NCBI GenBank assembly: GCA_948144175.1
Contig: CANXME010002181.1
Coordinates: 1,984,001-2,048,000, forward strand
Direction of reading: 5' to 3'
DNA length: 64,000 bases
From: Closterium sp. NIES-65
Taxonomy: Eukaryota; Streptophyta; Zygnematophyceae; Desmidiales; Closteriaceae
Position numbers and translations under genes: made by a program. Numbering within the stretch: position 1 is the first letter of the stretch; each line of letters begins with the position of its first letter. Positions 62,875-64,000 of the stretch are shown here, one piece after another. Under the pieces are notes generated by a model. It worked only from the letters and a program-made list of their open reading frames with translations. It was not told the origin of the DNA and made no database searches.

Positions 62875-63850
62875 GTGGTCCCACAGGAGCAGGAGCGCGG
62901 CTCCTCTGGCGGCTCGGGCGGCTCGGGCGGCTCGGGCGGCTCGGGCGGCTCGGGCGGCTCGGGCAGCTCGGGCGGCTCGGGCGGCTCGGGCGGTTCGCGC
63001 GGCTCGGGTGACGCAGGGGCTCACGGGCGGCACGGGCGGCTGGAGCTGCTCACGGGCGGCACGGTGGGCGGCTGCACGGGCGGCTGCACGGTGGCGCGGC
63101 GGGCTGCAGCACGAGCGGCGGGGCAGACAGCGGGCCGTAGCGGGGCTGTAGCGGGGCCGACGGCGGGCTGTAGCGGGGCCGACTGCGGGCTGTAGCGGGG
63201 CCGACGGCGGGCCGACGGCGGGCTGTAGCAGGGCCGGCGGCGGGCTGTAGCGGGGCCGACAGCGGGCTGTAGCGGGGCCGACGGCGGGCCGACGGCGGGC
63301 TGTAGCAGGGCCGGCGGCGGGCTGTAGTGGGGCCGACGGCTGGCAGTAGCGGGGCCGGCGGCGGGCTGTAGCGGGGCCGACGGCGGGCTGTAGTGGGGCC
63401 GACGGCGGGCTGTAGCGGGGGCGACGGCGGGCTGTAGCGGGGGCGACGGCGGGCCGACGGGGTCTAGGCGGGGCCGACTAGGGGCCGTAGTGGGGCCTAG
63501 GCGGGCCGACGGGGCCTAAGCGGGGCCGACGGGGGGCCGTAGCGGGGCCTAAGCGGGGCCGACGAGGCCTAAGCGGGGCCGACAGGGCCTAAGCGGGGCC
63601 GACGAGGGGCCGTAGCGGGGCCTAATCGGGGCCGGCTGGGCCTAAGCGGGGCCGACTCGAGGCCGTAGCGGGGCCGACGGGGCCTACGCGGGGCCGACGA
63701 GGCCTAAGTGGGGCCGATTAGGGGCCTAAGCGGGGCCGACGAGGGGCCTAAGCGGGGCCGACGAGAGGCCTAAGCGGGGCCGACGAGGGGCCTAAGCGGG
63801 GCCGACGAGGGGCCTAAGCGGGAGCACGGCGGTAAGGGCGACACGGAGGG
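62875..63850 (-). repeat. GC-rich repeat leader of Copia-1, full length, copy 2
   Basis: After the 9-bp GGCTCGGGC repeat and the GGGCTGTAGCGGGGCCGAC units shared with copy 1, a further set runs from 63485 to about 63825. It is built on GGCCTAAGCGGGGCCGACGA (21-23 bp). The leader between primer-binding site and gag ATG is about 1.1 kb, long for a copia element. Confidence 0.88.
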
Positions 63851-63855
63851 TCGCT

Positions 63856-63884
63856 AAAAAAAAAACGCGCGCCTCGGGGCGCGC
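63856..63884 (-). other. GC hairpin followed by a T run in the Copia-1 leader
   Basis: On the element strand, GCGCGCC-CCGA-GGCGCGC (63884-63867) is followed within a base by ten T (63865-63856). The shape is that of a bacterial intrinsic terminator, but the setting is a eukaryotic retroelement leader, about 30 bases past the primer-binding site. The meaning is unknown; a packaging or dimerisation hairpin is one option. Confidence 0.6.
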
Positions 63885-63915
63885 TTCGGTGGGCCCTAGG
63901 AACAGTCCCTAGGAA

Positions 63916-63934
63916 GGGACCTGCTCTGATTCCA
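63916..63934 (-). other. Primer-binding site of Copia-1
   Basis: Directly after the LTR end (TTTTCTCA) the element strand reads TGGAATCAGAGCAGGTCCC. The usual plant copia site, complementary to initiator Met-tRNA, starts TGGTATCAGAGC: 11 of 12 bases agree, then the match weakens. Confidence 0.75.
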
Positions 63935-64000
63935 TGAGAAAATATGAACGAGAATGAAATGACTATGAACGAAGTGAGTACAAATAGGAAACCCTAACTG
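63935..64000 (-). repeat. Copia-1 5' LTR, cut by the window edge
   Basis: 66 bases identical to 24035-24100 and 56784-56849, including AAACCCTAA at 63989-63997. Confidence 0.9.

Larger units (their letters stand above)
56784..64000 (-). mobile_element. Copia-1 Ty1/copia element, complete up to the window edge, copy 2
   Basis: 3' LTR 56784-56917, gag-pol 57128-62798, repeat leader to about 63850, primer-binding site 63916-63934, and 5' LTR from 63935 to beyond the window. Both visible LTR stretches agree over all 66 shared bases, which suggests a fairly recent insertion despite the broken gag-pol. The element may have been mobilised in trans. Confidence 0.92.

Noticed and set aside
63856..63884. 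Bacterial intrinsic terminator
   Set aside because: The shape fits, but all surrounding features are those of a eukaryotic LTR retroelement.

Overview
The window looks like nuclear DNA of a plant-lineage (streptophyte) eukaryote. The evidence is a hAT-type transposase gene split by short GT-AG introns, an F-box/leucine-rich-repeat gene, Ty1/copia elements, and large satellite and microsatellite arrays. There are no bacterial-type operons, rRNA or tRNA genes that I can see. From memory only, the GC-rich copia gag-pol with Gly-rich and 'AEPGG' spacers resembles elements of the desmid alga Closterium. That assignment is an inference.

The dominant structure is a direct tandem duplication. Bases 1-30735 (copy 1) and 32757-63484 (copy 2) are almost identical. 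Read side by side I found about eight or nine differences outside the CT microsatellite: single-base changes and one 3-bp indel. The CT microsatellite is also 10 bp shorter in copy 2. Between the copies lies a 3' piece of a second copia element (30736-32756). Its LTR runs on into copy 2, and copy 1 starts at the window edge inside the same LTR. The simplest reading is a head-to-tail duplication of a unit of about 32.75 kb with its junction at 30735/30736. A collapsed or duplicated assembly is the alternative.

Layout of one unit (copy 1 coordinates; copy 2 is +32756 up to the minisatellite, +32759 from there to the CT tract, then +32749): GTCGACC-rich Copia-2 LTR (1 to about 750); a fossil copia reverse-transcriptase fragment (1107-1330); featureless DNA and a CT-rich repeat field (2840-4480); a hAT-family transposase-like gene, + strand, five recognised exons (4858-7533); a 53-bp repeat (7827-8010); a 6.2-kb minisatellite of about 310 twenty-bp units (8045-14259); a single-exon F-box/LRR gene, - strand (14960-17086); eight 181-bp tandem repeats (18415-19848); a CT microsatellite (19849-20244); a cluster of perfect hairpins (21016-21203); AT-rich spacer; and Copia-1, - strand (24035-30735).

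Copia-1 is complete to the window edge only in copy 2: 3' LTR 56784-56917, gag-pol 57128-62798, GC-repeat leader, primer-binding site 63916-63934, and the start of the 5' LTR at 63935. Its gag-pol is dead, with an early TAG and an integrase deletion with frameshift. Copy 1 has also lost the 5' LTR at the duplication junction.

The only reading frames I would treat as real, possibly working genes are the hAT-like gene and the F-box/LRR gene, each present twice. The rest is mobile-element debris and repeats. I did not find a convincing new multi-gene system. The most notable items are the near-identical 32.75-kb duplication with its fused retroelement junction, the palindromic-core minisatellite, the hairpin cluster, and possible 5-methylcytosine decay in the copia copies.
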